Shown here piece by piece: positions 22,425-32,687 of a stretch of DNA of 36,298 bases. The DNA is from a virus, in the IMG/VR virus record IMGVR_UViG_3300025707_000018, positions 1 through 36,298 of that record; one strand, 5' to 3'. Under the pieces are notes generated by a model. That model was not told the DNA's origin. It saw only the letters and a program-made list of their open reading frames with translations, and did not search any database. Within the stretch, counting starts at the first letter, position 1. Each line of letters opens with the position of its first letter. A program made the translations under genes and the position numbers.

Positions 22425-23069
22425 CTATAAATCATTATTATCTATTATTAATTGTGGTGCGTAATAAATATTACCTTCACCTTTTAAATACCAATCTATT
22501 CTAGCTTTATCTGGTATTTCAAGCTCTACTTGTTGGTATGTAATTCTTTCAGTCCTATCGAACTGCTCTAACTCGTGTCTCTTATGATATTTCTGCTCTC
22601 CTGAATATTGACTTTCTTCAGATAAGAAGTTACTATACCAAGTTAATATAGTACCTACTTTACAATGTTGTATAATACGACTTGGAAAATGTCTTTTATT
22701 TAACATATCTCCAAAACCATCATAAAATACTCCATCATACTTTTTATCTGTAGGTATATCATCGTACCAGTCACCTTTAACTGGTATTACATTAGGCTTA
22801 TCTTTAGCCCACTCTACTAAATTAGCATATATTCCATCATTAATTTCAACTATAGTATGAGATTCAATATCGTGCTCTTGTATTAATCCAGCACTAATAC
22901 CCATACCAAATCCAAATTCTAATATATGTCCACCATTAGCACACACCATATCAGCGTGTTTCTGCATTATAGGTGTTTCCCAAGTTGACATTACATCCCA
23001 ACCTAGTTTCTCATCTATAATACAATCATCTTTAATTGTATATGTTGCAGTTGCAGCATAACCCTTCAT
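22425..23069 (-). CDS. Guanidinoacetate/arginine-methyltransferase-like SAM enzyme
   Basis: A 214-aa protein of the class I SAM methyltransferase fold, closest in pattern to the guanidinoacetate methyltransferase / arginine N-methyltransferase 2 family. VMSTWETPIM (26-35) matches the VMERWETPYM signature of GAMT, ILEFGFGMGISA (49-60) is the SAM-binding loop, HTIVEIND (71-78) contains the acidic residue for the ribose, VIPVKGDW and YDGVFYDGFG are the post-I and catalytic strands, and the C-terminus (YYAPQLII) matches the GAMT end. It probably methylates a guanidino group, either a small molecule or an arginine in a protein. It overlaps the previous gene at ATGA and lies next to the fibre. Confidence 0.75.
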   Translation of the reverse strand: MKGYAATATYTIKDDCIIDEKLGWDVMSTWETPIMQKHADMVCANGGHILEFGFGMGISAGLIQEHDIESHTIVEINDGIYANLVEWAKDKPNVIPVKGDWYDDIPTDKKYDGVFYDGFGDMLNKRHFPSRIIQHCKVGTILTWYSNFLSEESQYSGEQKYHKRHELEQFDRTERITYQQVELEIPDKARIDWYLKGEGNIYYAPQLIIDNNDL

Positions 23070-23422
23070 CTACCTCCACCTCCACCTTCTTCGTGTTGTC
23101 CACCTATACAATGGCTCATATGAAAAGGTGCAGTGCCTATATTCAAAGCATCTGCTGCTGGTATAGCTGTTCCACCACTAGATTGTAATGGATTATTAGA
23201 ACCTCCATAGTTATCCATAGTGTCTGCTGCACCACCTACACTTTCAAAAGAATAAACCTTGCTATCTCCTGAAACTCCAGTACATAGTCCTTTTAGACTA
23301 ATATTTGTCATTTGATTTCCACCTACCGTATGGTCGGTATCTTCTAATCCACACGCTTCTGATAAAGCTGCACCATTATAAGCCAATCCTACATTAGTAT
23401 TACCTACTACTGGTAATGCCAT
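23066..23422 (-). CDS. Glycine-rich fibre-accessory protein
   Basis: A 118-aa protein rich in Gly, Ala and Asn, beta-like and without charged helices, ending in EEGGGGGR. The codons for this end (GGAGGTGGAGGTAGATGA) also form the ribosome site of the methyltransferase, which starts in the ATGA overlap. It sits between the 82-aa fibre-linked gene and the methyltransferase. A small tail-fibre tip or adhesin is likely from context, but no family is recognised. Confidence 0.6.
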   Translation of the reverse strand: MALPVVGNTNVGLAYNGAALSEACGLEDTDHTVGGNQMTNISLKGLCTGVSGDSKVYSFESVGGAADTMDNYGGSNNPLQSSGGTAIPAADALNIGTAPFHMSHCIGGQHEEGGGGGR

Positions 23423-23424
23423 AC

Positions 23425-23673
23425 TTAACCCTTAATCTTTTTATATTCTACAATGTCTGCTTTTAATTCAACTACTCTTGCTTCTGCATTTACTAAGTCT
23501 GCTTCTGCTTGTGTAATTGCATCATCAACTGGTTTTGAATCTGTCCAATCTACTACTGTTACATCTTTACCTGCTGCATCTTTCATTACTCTTGTATGTT
23601 TGATTTCAACTTGTTTAGGTGCATCACCTACTGGTGGTGCTTCTACTATTTTTTCTGCTATTACTTTAGCCAT
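23425..23673 (-). CDS. 82-aa fibre-linked coiled-coil protein
   Basis: Basic N-terminus ([20 protein letters not shown]) and a C-terminal heptad-like helix (residues about 50-80: [20 protein letters not shown]). It overlaps the fibre stop by 8 bases, which suggests a fibre chaperone or assembly partner. The function is unknown. Confidence 0.6.
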   Translation of the reverse strand: MAKVIAEKIVEAPPVGDAPKQVEIKHTRVMKDAAGKDVTVVDWTDSKPVDDAITQAEADLVNAEARVVELKADIVEYKKIKG

Positions 23674-26600
23674 TTAACTTGTCCTTTAATTCGTTTATTT
23701 GTTCTTGTTGTTCTTGTATTGCTTTTATTAATACCGAAGATAGTTTTGCATAATCTACTACTTTATGAGTTTCATCTGATTTTAGGTCATTAACCTCTTT
23801 TACTACTTCAGGGATAATCTTTTCTACTTCTTGTGCAATTACACCAATGTCGTGTACACCTTTTCTTTTTTCTTTCCAGTCAAATTCTACTGCTCTCATT
23901 TTCATTACATCAGATAAACCATAAGGTGTATCTTTAATATTCTTTTTAAGTTTTCTATCAGAACCAACCGATGTTGAATAAGCAATAACATCTGCATCTG
24001 CATGAAAATCTCCATCAGTTTCAAATCTAAATTCTTCAGTACCATTAACATATACACCCATATTTGATGATGACTTTAATCCTTTAGCATAAGGGAAGTT
24101 GTCAGTTTGAGTTCCATCTACATTTTGAAAAGCACTTGCTTCAAAACCAACACCCCAACCATCATTATAAGTATCTACATCTGCATTAAATCCAATCTGA
24201 ACATTTCTAACTGTAATTTGTGGATATTGCCAAGTTGATGCTAATTCTCCAATATAGACACAATGATTAGAGCCATCATGTCCGAATCTAACTGTAAAAT
24301 CTCTTGTTTGATTTGCAGATAATATCAATGCTTCCTCATTAATCCATTCATTGCTTCCTGCTGTTTGATAAGCATATCCTGCTAGATAACAAGTAAAAGA
24401 TTCGTCTGTTGTATAATCATATACATCTACCCAAAAAGATAACATATCTGCTGGACCACCACCTGTTGGAAGTGTTATTTTAATAGCACCTGTATGAGTA
24501 CTAGTACTTGTTCTATATGTTCCACCATTGGGGTGTATAACTGTACCACCCTTACTTGCATCGCTATGTTCTGCAAATAATCCACCACCACCACCAATTC
24601 TAATATTACCTGCTACATCTAATTTTTCTGCAGGCGATGTAGTTCCTATACCGACTCTTTGAGAAGAATCAATATCTACTGCTCTCGTACCACTGGTGAA
24701 AAATGCAATAGTGTTATCATTTTCTGCATAAAAGTTTAATGTATTTCCAGCACTTTGTAAGAAAAATTGTCTTGTTCCACTATCATATACAGATAAATAT
24801 GGACTACCAGTTCCTTCTAATCTTAACACTTCATCAGTTGCTCCAGAACTTATGTGAAGTTTTGTACCAGGTGATGCAGTTCCTATACCGACTCGTTGAG
24901 AACTATCTATCCTCATAGCTTCAGCATTACCTGAATACCATACATGACCACTTGTTCCTGAAGCAGCACCATACAGCATAAATCCACCTGCATAAGCATT
25001 ATCTTTTGGTCCAACATAACAATTATTATTTGAATGTAATCCAAGTAATCCTATATCATCTCCATCAGCATCTTCGCCCATAAAGAATGTATTATTAGAA
25101 ATCATTACATTTCCAGCTACATGAAGTTTCTGTGCAGGTGCTGTAGTTCCTATACCGACATTACCTGAACTATCTACTCTTACTCTTTCAGTTAAAGTTT
25201 GATTATCTGCACTTGCTGTTGCTACTTGATTAATTGTAAAATTATTTGAAGTATCTGCAGTTAAAACTATACCCTTAACACCTCTTGTTCTAAATGTATT
25301 TGCATTTGTTCCTGCTTCACTATATAAAGCCAAAAATGGATAACCTTGTGAAGAATTACAACCTAATGTTGAGCCATATCCACTTTGATTTACATGCCCA
25401 AAATTAAAAGCATTTCCATTTACTCTTGCATTTATTTTTGCCCCACCTTGTCCTGCTGTGCTACCCATTTGTAAAGTAGAAGATATAGTAGAAGCCCCAG
25501 TTAATGCTAATGTGCTTCCATCAAAAGTAAGATTAGATTCTGTATCTATATTATTTGTTCCACCATAAGTCAATACACCATTAGCTGTTGTGCCATCTAT
25601 AGTGATTCCACCTAAGCTATCAAAAATATCTTGTGCTATAAATCGTTTAGGTGCTTCACTTGCATCTGCATCAAATAATATCATAAAGTCTGAAGCATTT
25701 AAAGTTGCAGTTGATAAAGCAGACTTATTTAGATTGATTGCTAATTGTCCTGTGCCTGATACATTTAAACTTGTTGAAGCAATATCTGTATTGATTGTTA
25801 CTGTATCTGTTGCACCTACTATTGTTGCAATACCAGTACCACCTGCAATATCTAAGGTATTTCCCTGTGCAATACTTTCTGGTGTTCCACTATCTCCAGT
25901 TACATTAAATGTAGTTAACTGATTTGTATTTGTATCTGTATAATTTCCAGCATGAATATTAGTACCACCTTGGTCTGCAGTCCAATCTAAATGCTCAGCT
26001 GCTACAACTCCATTTAGAGAATTGTGAGTTAATAATGCTTCTATTTCTGAAAAAGCTTTTCTTTTACTGGTTGTGCCATCTAATACAATAAATTCATCGG
26101 TAGCAACCATAGTTTCAGTCATATCGTCTAATCCTGAACCGTCAAAAGCTATGTCATTTGCATTAGCAGTAATACCAGTACCACCAATAACATTTACAGT
26201 AGTTCCAGTTTTGGTTAATCCTGTACCAGATGTATCAAATTTTGTAGCTAACTGTGTTTGAATATTTGAAGTTACTCCATCTAAATAATCAAACTCTGTA
26301 TTAGTTACACCAGTTGCGTGTAAGGTATCTAAATAATTTAATTCTGTAACACTTCCTGTATATCCATCTAATACATTAAGTTCTGCAGGAGTAGATGAAA
26401 TTTGAGTTGTAGTAACTGCTGCTAATAAAGGAATATACCCACTTGCATCTAACAAATATTGTGTGTTGTCATCGTTTGTGGGGTCAACAATAGATAATAT
26501 TGTTTCATTTACATCGGCAGTAGCTCCTTCAAATTTTATTGCATTTGCAGCTTCCATTGTTACCGTATCTACTGTTGTTGTTGTTCCTGCTACGGTTAAA

Positions 26601-27547
26601 TTAGGAACTAATAATTCTCCTGTACTTGGATTATATCGTAAAGCACCAGTATCATCTAATAATGTATTTGATTCATCATGAAAAACTACTGGAAAATTTG
26701 TATTTGCTGAGTTATTTTGTACTATTACTTTTCCTACAGTTAAATCTTCAGCTGTACCTGTTACATTCGTCATCACACCACTAGCTGGTGTACCTAGTGC
26801 TGGATTTGTTAAAGTAGGACTTGTTAAAGTTTTGTTTGTTAAAGTTTGAGTTTCTGTTAATTGTACAATATTACTATTAGTAATAGATGTAATTTTAGTT
26901 GCATTCCCCACAGTTAAGTTTGCAGCTGTTCCTGTTACATTCGTCATTACCCCACTAGCAGGAGTTCCCAATGCTGGAGTTGTTAATGTAGGAGCTGTTA
27001 AGGTTTTATTAGTAAGTGTTTGAGTTTCTGCTAATTGTACAATATTGCTATTGGTGATAGATGTAATTTTGGTAGCATTACCTGAGGTTAAATTTGCTGC
27101 CGTGCCAGTTACGTTAGTCATAACACCACTTGCTGGTGTTCCTAATGCAGGTGTAGTTAAGGTAGGTGCTGTTAAAGTTTTGTTTGTAAGAGTTTGTGTG
27201 CCTGTAAGAGTAGCTACTGTAGAGTCTATATTTAGAGTTATATTACCACCAGAACCACCACCACTTAAACCTGTGCCAGCTGTAATACCAGTTACGTCAC
27301 CTTCAGAAGATGAACTACCAGCTACTATTAAGTTTGTTACATCTCCAGTAGTTTGTGTTGCTTTTGCAGAGCTTGCAAGTTCAGTAAATTTTTGTTCGTA
27401 TACAACACCATTTCTTTTTTCTTGTTTTACAAGTACTCCATCTTCTAGAAATGATACTGTTTCACCTTCTCTAATATTAGTTTTAGATGGTCTTACTCTA
27501 AAGAAAGAGTCAATGCTGTTGACATTATGGTTGCCGGATTTTGGCAT
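23666..27547 (-). CDS. Tail fibre/spike with S74 intramolecular chaperone domain
   Basis: A 1293-aa protein. The N-terminal 75 residues are a likely virion-attachment part, followed by beta-rich Thr/Asn/Gly repeats, including 2.7 tandem copies of a 58-aa unit (residues about 117-273). A large receptor-binding region follows. Two copies of an [11 protein letters not shown] unit and one close variant, typical of fibres ending in S74 domains, lie in residues about 825-990. The C-terminal about 98 residues form the autocatalytic chaperone: SDRKLKKNI with Ser1196 as expected cleavage residue, [31 protein letters not shown], and a final coiled coil. This domain trimerises and clips itself off. Starts in a TAATG overlap with the nozzle-like gene. 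Confidence 0.85.
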   Translation of the reverse strand: MPKSGNHNVNSIDSFFRVRPSKTNIREGETVSFLEDGVLVKQEKRNGVVYEQKFTELASSAKATQTTGDVTNLIVAGSSSSEGDVTGITAGTGLSGGGSGGNITLNIDSTVATLTGTQTLTNKTLTAPTLTTPALGTPASGVMTNVTGTAANLTSGNATKITSITNSNIVQLAETQTLTNKTLTAPTLTTPALGTPASGVMTNVTGTAANLTVGNATKITSITNSNIVQLTETQTLTNKTLTSPTLTNPALGTPASGVMTNVTGTAEDLTVGKVIVQNNSANTNFPVVFHDESNTLLDDTGALRYNPSTGELLVPNLTVAGTTTTVDTVTMEAANAIKFEGATADVNETILSIVDPTNDDNTQYLLDASGYIPLLAAVTTTQISSTPAELNVLDGYTGSVTELNYLDTLHATGVTNTEFDYLDGVTSNIQTQLATKFDTSGTGLTKTGTTVNVIGGTGITANANDIAFDGSGLDDMTETMVATDEFIVLDGTTSKRKAFSEIEALLTHNSLNGVVAAEHLDWTADQGGTNIHAGNYTDTNTNQLTTFNVTGDSGTPESIAQGNTLDIAGGTGIATIVGATDTVTINTDIASTSLNVSGTGQLAINLNKSALSTATLNASDFMILFDADASEAPKRFIAQDIFDSLGGITIDGTTANGVLTYGGTNNIDTESNLTFDGSTLALTGASTISSTLQMGSTAGQGGAKINARVNGNAFNFGHVNQSGYGSTLGCNSSQGYPFLALYSEAGTNANTFRTRGVKGIVLTADTSNNFTINQVATASADNQTLTERVRVDSSGNVGIGTTAPAQKLHVAGNVMISNNTFFMGEDADGDDIGLLGLHSNNNCYVGPKDNAYAGGFMLYGAASGTSGHVWYSGNAEAMRIDSSQRVGIGTASPGTKLHISSGATDEVLRLEGTGSPYLSVYDSGTRQFFLQSAGNTLNFYAENDNTIAFFTSGTRAVDIDSSQRVGIGTTSPAEKLDVAGNIRIGGGGGLFAEHSDASKGGTVIHPNGGTYRTSTSTHTGAIKITLPTGGGPADMLSFWVDVYDYTTDESFTCYLAGYAYQTAGSNEWINEEALILSANQTRDFTVRFGHDGSNHCVYIGELASTWQYPQITVRNVQIGFNADVDTYNDGWGVGFEASAFQNVDGTQTDNFPYAKGLKSSSNMGVYVNGTEEFRFETDGDFHADADVIAYSTSVGSDRKLKKNIKDTPYGLSDVMKMRAVEFDWKEKRKGVHDIGVIAQEVEKIIPEVVKEVNDLKSDETHKVVDYAKLSSVLIKAIQEQQEQINELKDKLNG
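26729..27199 (-). repeat. Tandem 174-bp repeat inside the fibre gene
   Basis: Two full copies (27026-27199 and 26852-27025) and a partial third (26729-26851) of a 174-bp unit encode [20 protein letters not shown] plus 38 further residues. The copies are diverged at DNA level but nearly identical in protein sequence, as expected under purifying selection for a beta-structured shaft. Unit number could vary by recombination. Confidence 0.8.
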
Positions 27548-30078
27548 TATGAAGGTCTCTTATTAGTTTGTCTGTAATCAATATTTATATCATTTATATC
27601 TATTTTACCATCAGAGGTAACTTTTAGTGATATAGATTCACAGTTTTGATTTACTGTAAATGCTTTAATTTGATAGTTGGCATTATTAACCGCCTGTCCT
27701 GTTAGTGCTGTATAGCTAGTGCTTCCATCTAAAGCGTAAGCTAATGTTAGTGTTGTATTTGCTGCTGCATCTCTTGCTGCAACGTAAACCTTTCTAATTT
27801 TTTTTACTAATCCTGGATTGCCAAAATCTATATCTTTAGTAATTAACTCTACGCTTTCAGTTCCATAATCGTTGGTTAGTGAATGAATTTTATCATCTGA
27901 ATGTTTAAAGAAATATACACCATCAAATGATTCTACAAAGTTAGACACATCTGCACTACCTACGCACGCTCTTGTGGTCCAACCTTGAGTTGCAAAATCA
28001 AAACAAAAAACTTTATCTTCTGTATCTACACCACTATTTGATGTCATTGCAGAGTCTTGTAAAACGTATAATTGTTTATATTTTGGCTCGTAAGATATAG
28101 AAGGTTTTAATAAAACATCACTTAGCTCTTGTCCTGCTTGCCAAAGATTGTCATCTAAAGAAGCTGTTAGTTCTTTTGGCATACTCTGTCCATCAAATAG
28201 ATATACTCCATTTCTGTTTACCCAAGATATTCCAAAAGGTGTTTTAGCTACAGAGTTTTGAAAAATACATCCCATACCATCATACTCTGCTTCTAAGTAC
28301 CAACCAGCATCTGAAGTAGATGATACATTAATAACATATAATTTTTTTTGTTTAAAAGCTAACAACCTATTACCTAAGCTATGTAAGGCTGTAATAGAGT
28401 CGCCGTCACTAATACCAATGTCTAGATAATAACTATCAGGAAATGTTGCAAATCTATTAACTGGACTATAATATATTCTATCGTCAAGTACTTCTCCATT
28501 CTTTTTAACGTTTCCAATCCAAGCCCTTCTAGCACATACCGTAGCAGCTTTAAATCCTCCAGATGTACCTATTGCTGCTCTAGTTCCCACATCAATACTT
28601 TCTTCGTCTTGAGAATATCCGTTAATACTTTCGTAAGTATCCAAAGAAGGATTTACTACATCTAGTCCTGTAACGTCAGCAAAGTCTGTATCAGAAGGGT
28701 GTGTGAATGCATTAAAATCTTCAAATAGATTTGTTCTAACTCCTCTTTGATAATCTACGTCTAAAAATAGTATCCATCTACCGTTACCGTCTTTTTTTCT
28801 AGTATAAACTCTTACACCTTTTTCATTTTTATACCCACTAAATCCAGTGTCTTTTATTCTAAATCCTACGTTAGTAAAATATGCACCAGTTGTTATTGGG
28901 AATAAAGTTGTTTTAGGTGTTTGAGGTAATGTTTCATTGTCTTGTAAGTCTACTATACTGTGACAAAATTCGTAAGAACCTGCTTCCCAACCACCACCAG
29001 TAACACTTATACTTGTTGTTAAGGTTGTTTGAACTTTTGCTCCAGTAGCATGCTCTAAAGCACCGGTTCCAAATACATCTCTATCTACAAGAAGTTGTAG
29101 TACGTCTAAAGTTCCTGAACCATTCATGGTATTTGTACTTCTTACTCTCATAGCTTCACCGTTAATATGTATAATTTCTCCTACAAGATTCGCTATTCCT
29201 CCAGTTGATATACCACTACTTCCTCCATAGTTTAAAGAAACAGATGACATATCATTTGCATCTGTTAGTTTTAAATGAATTAATTTATCTGTTAATTTTA
29301 TGTCAGCAGTAGGGTCTGGATTTGAATCATTTGGATTGGGCGTTACTTTAAGAAAGTTATCAGAGTCAGTATTTTCAATAATATCAAAAAATGATTGAGA
29401 ATCTAAAGTTGGGTCTGTCTGTAATTTTATACTAAACTCTCCAGCTCCAGGGTCAGTAAAACTTGTTCCTTTTGTTATAGCCTCAAATTTAGTAGATAAT
29501 TTTTCTATTTGCATAGTAGTGTCTAACCAACCACTAATATCAGTTCCAAATCTATCTGTTTCATTTACATATACTAAACGTCTTGGCTCTTCATGTGAAT
29601 CTGGAACTTCATCTACTACGCTTTCATCCGATACAAATAAAGTACCATCAACGTAATAGTATACTGGTAATACTCCGTTTTCAGTTTGCATGTCAATAAT
29701 AGCATCGTTAGAATCTTCTGTTAAAGTAAGAGTGCTAGTATTACCAAATTCTCTGGCGTATGTTAAAATCTTTGTACTTGTTCCTGAGCCATTATTTTCT
29801 GGGAATGCGAATACTTGAACTGCAGTTCCCAAGGTTTCACTGTTGTCTGTATTATATTGACTGTTAAACATAAAGGCACCATACCCCGCAACTGTTTGTG
29901 TGTCAGGTACATTGGCTGATGATTTAGCACTTGAGACAGAAGAAGACAATATTAAACCCGGATTATGTAAGTTTACATTATTTGCTTTTGATACTTGGTT
30001 AGGTAAAATATCCCTAGGAGAGGACTTAGTGTTAAGCCCCTTACTAAAGTCATTGAGCTGTAAAGATTTTCTTGGCAT
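27547..30078 (-). CDS. Tail nozzle / tail tubular-type structural protein
   Basis: An 843-aa, beta-rich protein beginning with [20 protein letters not shown], the F-x-x-GLNT opening typical of podophage nozzle or stabilisation proteins. The central region ([20 protein letters not shown] and [16 protein letters not shown]) has propeller-like strand repeats. No enzymatic motif is seen. It would form the end of the short tail through which DNA passes. The next gene downstream is the fibre, which fits. Both gene boundaries are TAATG overlaps. Assigned from motif and context. Confidence 0.65.
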   Translation of the reverse strand: MPRKSLQLNDFSKGLNTKSSPRDILPNQVSKANNVNLHNPGLILSSSVSSAKSSANVPDTQTVAGYGAFMFNSQYNTDNSETLGTAVQVFAFPENNGSGTSTKILTYAREFGNTSTLTLTEDSNDAIIDMQTENGVLPVYYYVDGTLFVSDESVVDEVPDSHEEPRRLVYVNETDRFGTDISGWLDTTMQIEKLSTKFEAITKGTSFTDPGAGEFSIKLQTDPTLDSQSFFDIIENTDSDNFLKVTPNPNDSNPDPTADIKLTDKLIHLKLTDANDMSSVSLNYGGSSGISTGGIANLVGEIIHINGEAMRVRSTNTMNGSGTLDVLQLLVDRDVFGTGALEHATGAKVQTTLTTSISVTGGGWEAGSYEFCHSIVDLQDNETLPQTPKTTLFPITTGAYFTNVGFRIKDTGFSGYKNEKGVRVYTRKKDGNGRWILFLDVDYQRGVRTNLFEDFNAFTHPSDTDFADVTGLDVVNPSLDTYESINGYSQDEESIDVGTRAAIGTSGGFKAATVCARRAWIGNVKKNGEVLDDRIYYSPVNRFATFPDSYYLDIGISDGDSITALHSLGNRLLAFKQKKLYVINVSSTSDAGWYLEAEYDGMGCIFQNSVAKTPFGISWVNRNGVYLFDGQSMPKELTASLDDNLWQAGQELSDVLLKPSISYEPKYKQLYVLQDSAMTSNSGVDTEDKVFCFDFATQGWTTRACVGSADVSNFVESFDGVYFFKHSDDKIHSLTNDYGTESVELITKDIDFGNPGLVKKIRKVYVAARDAAANTTLTLAYALDGSTSYTALTGQAVNNANYQIKAFTVNQNCESISLKVTSDGKIDINDINIDYRQTNKRPS

Positions 30079-30449
30079 TATGCAGACCTTTTGACTTTTT
30101 CAAAACTACGCATTCCTCCAAGACCTAAAAGTCCCATTAATACCGTAGTCAAAGTAGTCATATCAAATTCAGGTAATACAATATTGTATCCCGCTGCAGT
30201 TAATCCAAAAGCCATCATAGGTTGCAATACAAAGTGATAACACAATGCAAAAGCACAAACCCATCCTACAAAAGGTCTCCACCCACTTTTAAATAGACTA
30301 GAAGAACCTGCTTCTATCTTGTTAACTTCTATTTGAGCCTTATTAATCTCCATGATTAAGTTTGCTTTCTCTTCTTTATCTAAAGTAAACTTGTCTACAT
30401 GACCAGCTACTTTGTCAATAATACTTGCTACTACATTTAACTTAGGCAT
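30078..30449 (-). CDS. Holin of the 3TM type
   Basis: A 123-aa protein starting at the ATG at 30449; the frame could extend to a TTG at 30464. A Lys/Glu-rich helix (residues about 15-45) is followed by two hydrophobic segments (FVGWVCAFALCYHFVLQPMM and TTLTTVLMGLLGLGGMR) and possibly a weak third. SGWRPFVGW matches the 3TM-type phage holin family. It would open the inner membrane so that the endolysin can act. It lies next to the basic protein at 30472. Confidence 0.7.
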   Translation of the reverse strand: MPKLNVVASIIDKVAGHVDKFTLDKEEKANLIMEINKAQIEVNKIEAGSSSLFKSGWRPFVGWVCAFALCYHFVLQPMMAFGLTAAGYNIVLPEFDMTTLTTVLMGLLGLGGMRSFEKVKRSA

Positions 30450-30471
30450 ATTCCACACCCGCAATCACATA

Positions 30472-30777
30472 TTATCTGCATTTCCATCTCCTTCTCGCCT
30501 GCCTTATTCTAGAATTAGGATTGTTTCTAGTTTTAGCAGAGCTTCGTTTTAGTTGTCCTAAAGACCTTGCACAATAAGACTTTCTTCTTTTAGCTGCTTT
30601 GCTACCTTTTTTTACTTTACCAGTAACAGCAGTCTTTAATTTACTTCCAGGGTTTGCTTTCCTATAAGCTCTAACTCCCTTAGCAGTCATTCCTGCTCCA
30701 GACTTAGTCTTTCTATAATTAGCTCCCTTTCCTTTTGTAGTTTTAGGTATAGCTTTTTTTCTTTTTCTTGCAGCCAC
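30472..30777 (-). CDS. Small very basic late protein (DUF6321-like)
   Basis: A 101-aa protein with about a third Lys/Arg, starting at GTG in a TAGTG overlap. The core GVRAYRKANPGSKLKTAVTG, followed by KRRKSYCARS and a terminal RRRWKC, is a conserved phage signature (the family known as DUF6321, of unknown function). Its charge suggests binding DNA or RNA, perhaps packaged with the genome. Two conserved Cys lie near 69 and 100. Family assignment is from memory of the motif. Confidence 0.6.
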   Translation of the reverse strand: MAARKRKKAIPKTTKGKGANYRKTKSGAGMTAKGVRAYRKANPGSKLKTAVTGKVKKGSKAAKRRKSYCARSLGQLKRSSAKTRNNPNSRIRQARRRWKCR

Positions 30778-31886
30778 TAATATATTAACCAGTTAAGTCC
30801 AACCTTAGACTCATAAGATTCCACGTCATACATTGACAAGAATCTTCCTTCTAAAAATACTCCAAACTTATTAGTTAGTTTCCAACCATATACTAGTCCT
30901 AAGTCATAATCCATTCCATTGTCAGCTAGTTCATAGTTAAATGAATAGTCTGACATACCTTTGGTAATTGGATAAGTAGTAACCCATATATGTAACCAAT
31001 TCTTAGGCGTGTACTTATAATAGTCTGCACCTAAAGATAAACTTAGTTCATTTTGATACCCTAAGTCTTTAGCAAATTTTTCATTATAATCTTGCACTAA
31101 ATCAGAATATACTACTCTATAAAATTCTTCATCAGTTATTGCTACTACATTCCCCTCAGCATCAGTCCAACACCAATCCCAGTATTCATAACCAAATTGA
31201 GTAAAATGTTGTTTCCACTCATCTTTATAAGGACCATCTGCATATCCTGCTTCGTCCCAAGCTAGTAACCAAAATGGAATAACTCCATCAGGGTCAATAC
31301 CTAGTTCTTCCCAATATAAATCTATTGGTCTAAAATCTAAGTATGCTGGGTGGCTTCTTCCTGCAACCCCTAAAGATAAAGCTAAATTACCTAAGTTCTT
31401 TTTATATCGCATATCTAATGCTGCAAATTCAACTCCTTCTAACCCTCTTGAATCGTAATTTGCTTTTAGTAAAAAGTTATTTCCTAAGTATCTGAGCATA
31501 TACTGCTCATTAACAAACTCTTCTTCAAACTCTTTGTGGTCTGAATATTGAATTACATATTCCCAACCAGTAACAATATTACCAATAGCAGCACTTTCGT
31601 TTATAGGATTTTCACTTCCTGAAAACCAAACTTCTGGCTTGTTCTCATATCCGTATCTGGCGAGTTTACGAATACCAAAGGTCATAACAGAATGGTCATC
31701 TCTTTCATCTATTATTTCTTGTAATTGCCCACCTGACACTTGGTATTGTAATTCTTTAGTTATTGGACTACTAAAACTATATGCACCATAAATAGTACTA
31801 AACTTGAAAAAGTCTTGTCCTATTAAAGTCCCCATTAATAATACACTACATAGTAATTGTTTATACCATCTTGCTAAATATATCAT
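30777..31886 (-). CDS. Secreted outer-membrane beta-barrel-like protein
   Basis: A 369-aa protein. Residues 1-23 form a signal peptide (basic start, LLCSVLLMGTLIG core) with likely cleavage before QDFF. The rest has alternating polar and aromatic residues and ends in aromatic LNWLIY, like outer-membrane barrels, with strands such as LALSLGVAGR and LSLSLGADYY. It is host-like rather than virion-like, so it may be made late and inserted in the outer membrane, for example for superinfection exclusion or release. The signal peptide is clear; the barrel is inference. It overlaps the thioredoxin-like gene by 4 bases, so the two are probably linked. Confidence 0.6.
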   Translation of the reverse strand: MIYLARWYKQLLCSVLLMGTLIGQDFFKFSTIYGAYSFSSPITKELQYQVSGGQLQEIIDERDDHSVMTFGIRKLARYGYENKPEVWFSGSENPINESAAIGNIVTGWEYVIQYSDHKEFEEEFVNEQYMLRYLGNNFLLKANYDSRGLEGVEFAALDMRYKKNLGNLALSLGVAGRSHPAYLDFRPIDLYWEELGIDPDGVIPFWLLAWDEAGYADGPYKDEWKQHFTQFGYEYWDWCWTDAEGNVVAITDEEFYRVVYSDLVQDYNEKFAKDLGYQNELSLSLGADYYKYTPKNWLHIWVTTYPITKGMSDYSFNYELADNGMDYDLGLVYGWKLTNKFGVFLEGRFLSMYDVESYESKVGLNWLIY

Positions 31887-32287
31887 CTAAACTTCCTTAG
31901 TTGTATTTCATCAATTTCATTATTGATTTTTCTTAATATTGTATCTTTGTCTAACTGAAAAGATAATCCTGCTTCAAATCTGCGAATTTCTTTTCCATAT
32001 TCAAACATAATAATTGTCGGTACTGACTTTACATTCCATTCATCTCTAATTGCAGCACCAAACTCTGGGTTGTCTATACTTGCATTAAATATAGCACAAT
32101 TCTTTAATTTACTTAAATCTATATTAGCAGAAAAATTCCAATCTGCATTCACTTGAACTACAACACATTCATCCTGACTTAACAGTTGAACTTGTTGTAA
32201 ACTTCTAATGTTATCCTGTGATACCAATGATGATGGTAACAAAGCTAAGCCAAGCCAACACCATAGTAATATAATATATCTGTTCAT
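31883..32287 (-). CDS. Secreted thioredoxin-like protein lacking CxxC
   Basis: A 134-aa protein. Residues 1-23 are a signal peptide (LLWCWLGLALLPSSLVS), with QDN after the likely cleavage site. The remainder follows the thioredoxin pattern: VVVQVNADW (42-50), IDNPEF, IRDEWNVKSVPTIIMF with the cis-Pro at 90, and GKEIRRFEAG. At the place of WC-x-x-C it reads WNFSA, so the catalytic cysteines are absent; C41 and C64 are elsewhere. It therefore cannot be a normal disulfide reductase and may act as a binding or chaperone module in the periplasm. Paired with the OMP-like gene by ATGA overlap. Confidence 0.65.
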   Translation of the reverse strand: MNRYIILLWCWLGLALLPSSLVSQDNIRSLQQVQLLSQDECVVVQVNADWNFSANIDLSKLKNCAIFNASIDNPEFGAAIRDEWNVKSVPTIIMFEYGKEIRRFEAGLSFQLDKDTILRKINNEIDEIQLRKFR

Positions 32288-32293
32288 CGTTCA

Positions 32294-32566
32294 TCAATCT
32301 TTCTTATTTAATATATATGTTTCAATACTTTTAATATCTTCTTTGATTTCTTCAACATCTTCTTGTGTGTCTAATACTGCATCTCTAATCATTTGGTCTT
32401 TTAAATCATATTCAGTTCGTGATACTGAGGGTGCAGGTAATTCTTTAGCTAGCTGTATATCAGCTTGTAGAGTAAACCACATACCAATAATCATTGCAAG
32501 CGTTACTACACCGCTTACTATAGTTTCTAAACTTAATGTTAGTTTAGTCTGTTTATTTACTTCCAC
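32294..32566 (-). CDS. Membrane protein with coiled coil, possible lysis accessory
   Basis: A 90-aa protein starting at GTG. It has one hydrophobic span (residues about 14-34, VSGVVTLAMIIGMWFTLQAD) and then an acidic coiled-coil helix (about 50-85). This layout fits an inner-membrane spanin-like or holin-accessory protein; no family is confirmed. It overlaps the basic microprotein gene by 14 bases and is separated by 6 bases from the thioredoxin-like gene. Confidence 0.55.
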   Translation of the reverse strand: MEVNKQTKLTLSLETIVSGVVTLAMIIGMWFTLQADIQLAKELPAPSVSRTEYDLKDQMIRDAVLDTQEDVEEIKEDIKSIETYILNKKD

Positions 32567-32687
32567 TTTTCTTGCCTTTCTTTTTTGAATTAAATATTAT
32601 GTCCCAACGCTTCGCATATTCTTTTTGAGATATACCTATATTCCTAGGCTTATCTCCTTTTCCTGCTCCGTTGGGACCTCTATACAT
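32553..32687 (-). CDS. 44-aa basic conserved-type phage microprotein
   Basis: Starts at an ATG in a TAATG overlap with the adaptor-like gene. NGAGKGDKPRNIGISQKEYA then KRWDIIF resembles short phage proteins of the form G-x-GKGD-x-PR...W-x-x-IF seen near tail genes. The C-terminus is a Lys-rich tail. The function is unknown. The motif and the exact coupling make it a likely real gene. Confidence 0.6.
   Translation of the reverse strand: MYRGPNGAGKGDKPRNIGISQKEYAKRWDIIFNSKKKGKKSGSK

Noticed and set aside
13319-30094. Plus-strand open frames opposite the late genes (for example at 16586, 18878, 27045)
   Set aside because: They are mirror frames of long minus-strand genes, have no ribosome sites in context, and translate to low-complexity Ser/Val/Ile-rich sequence.
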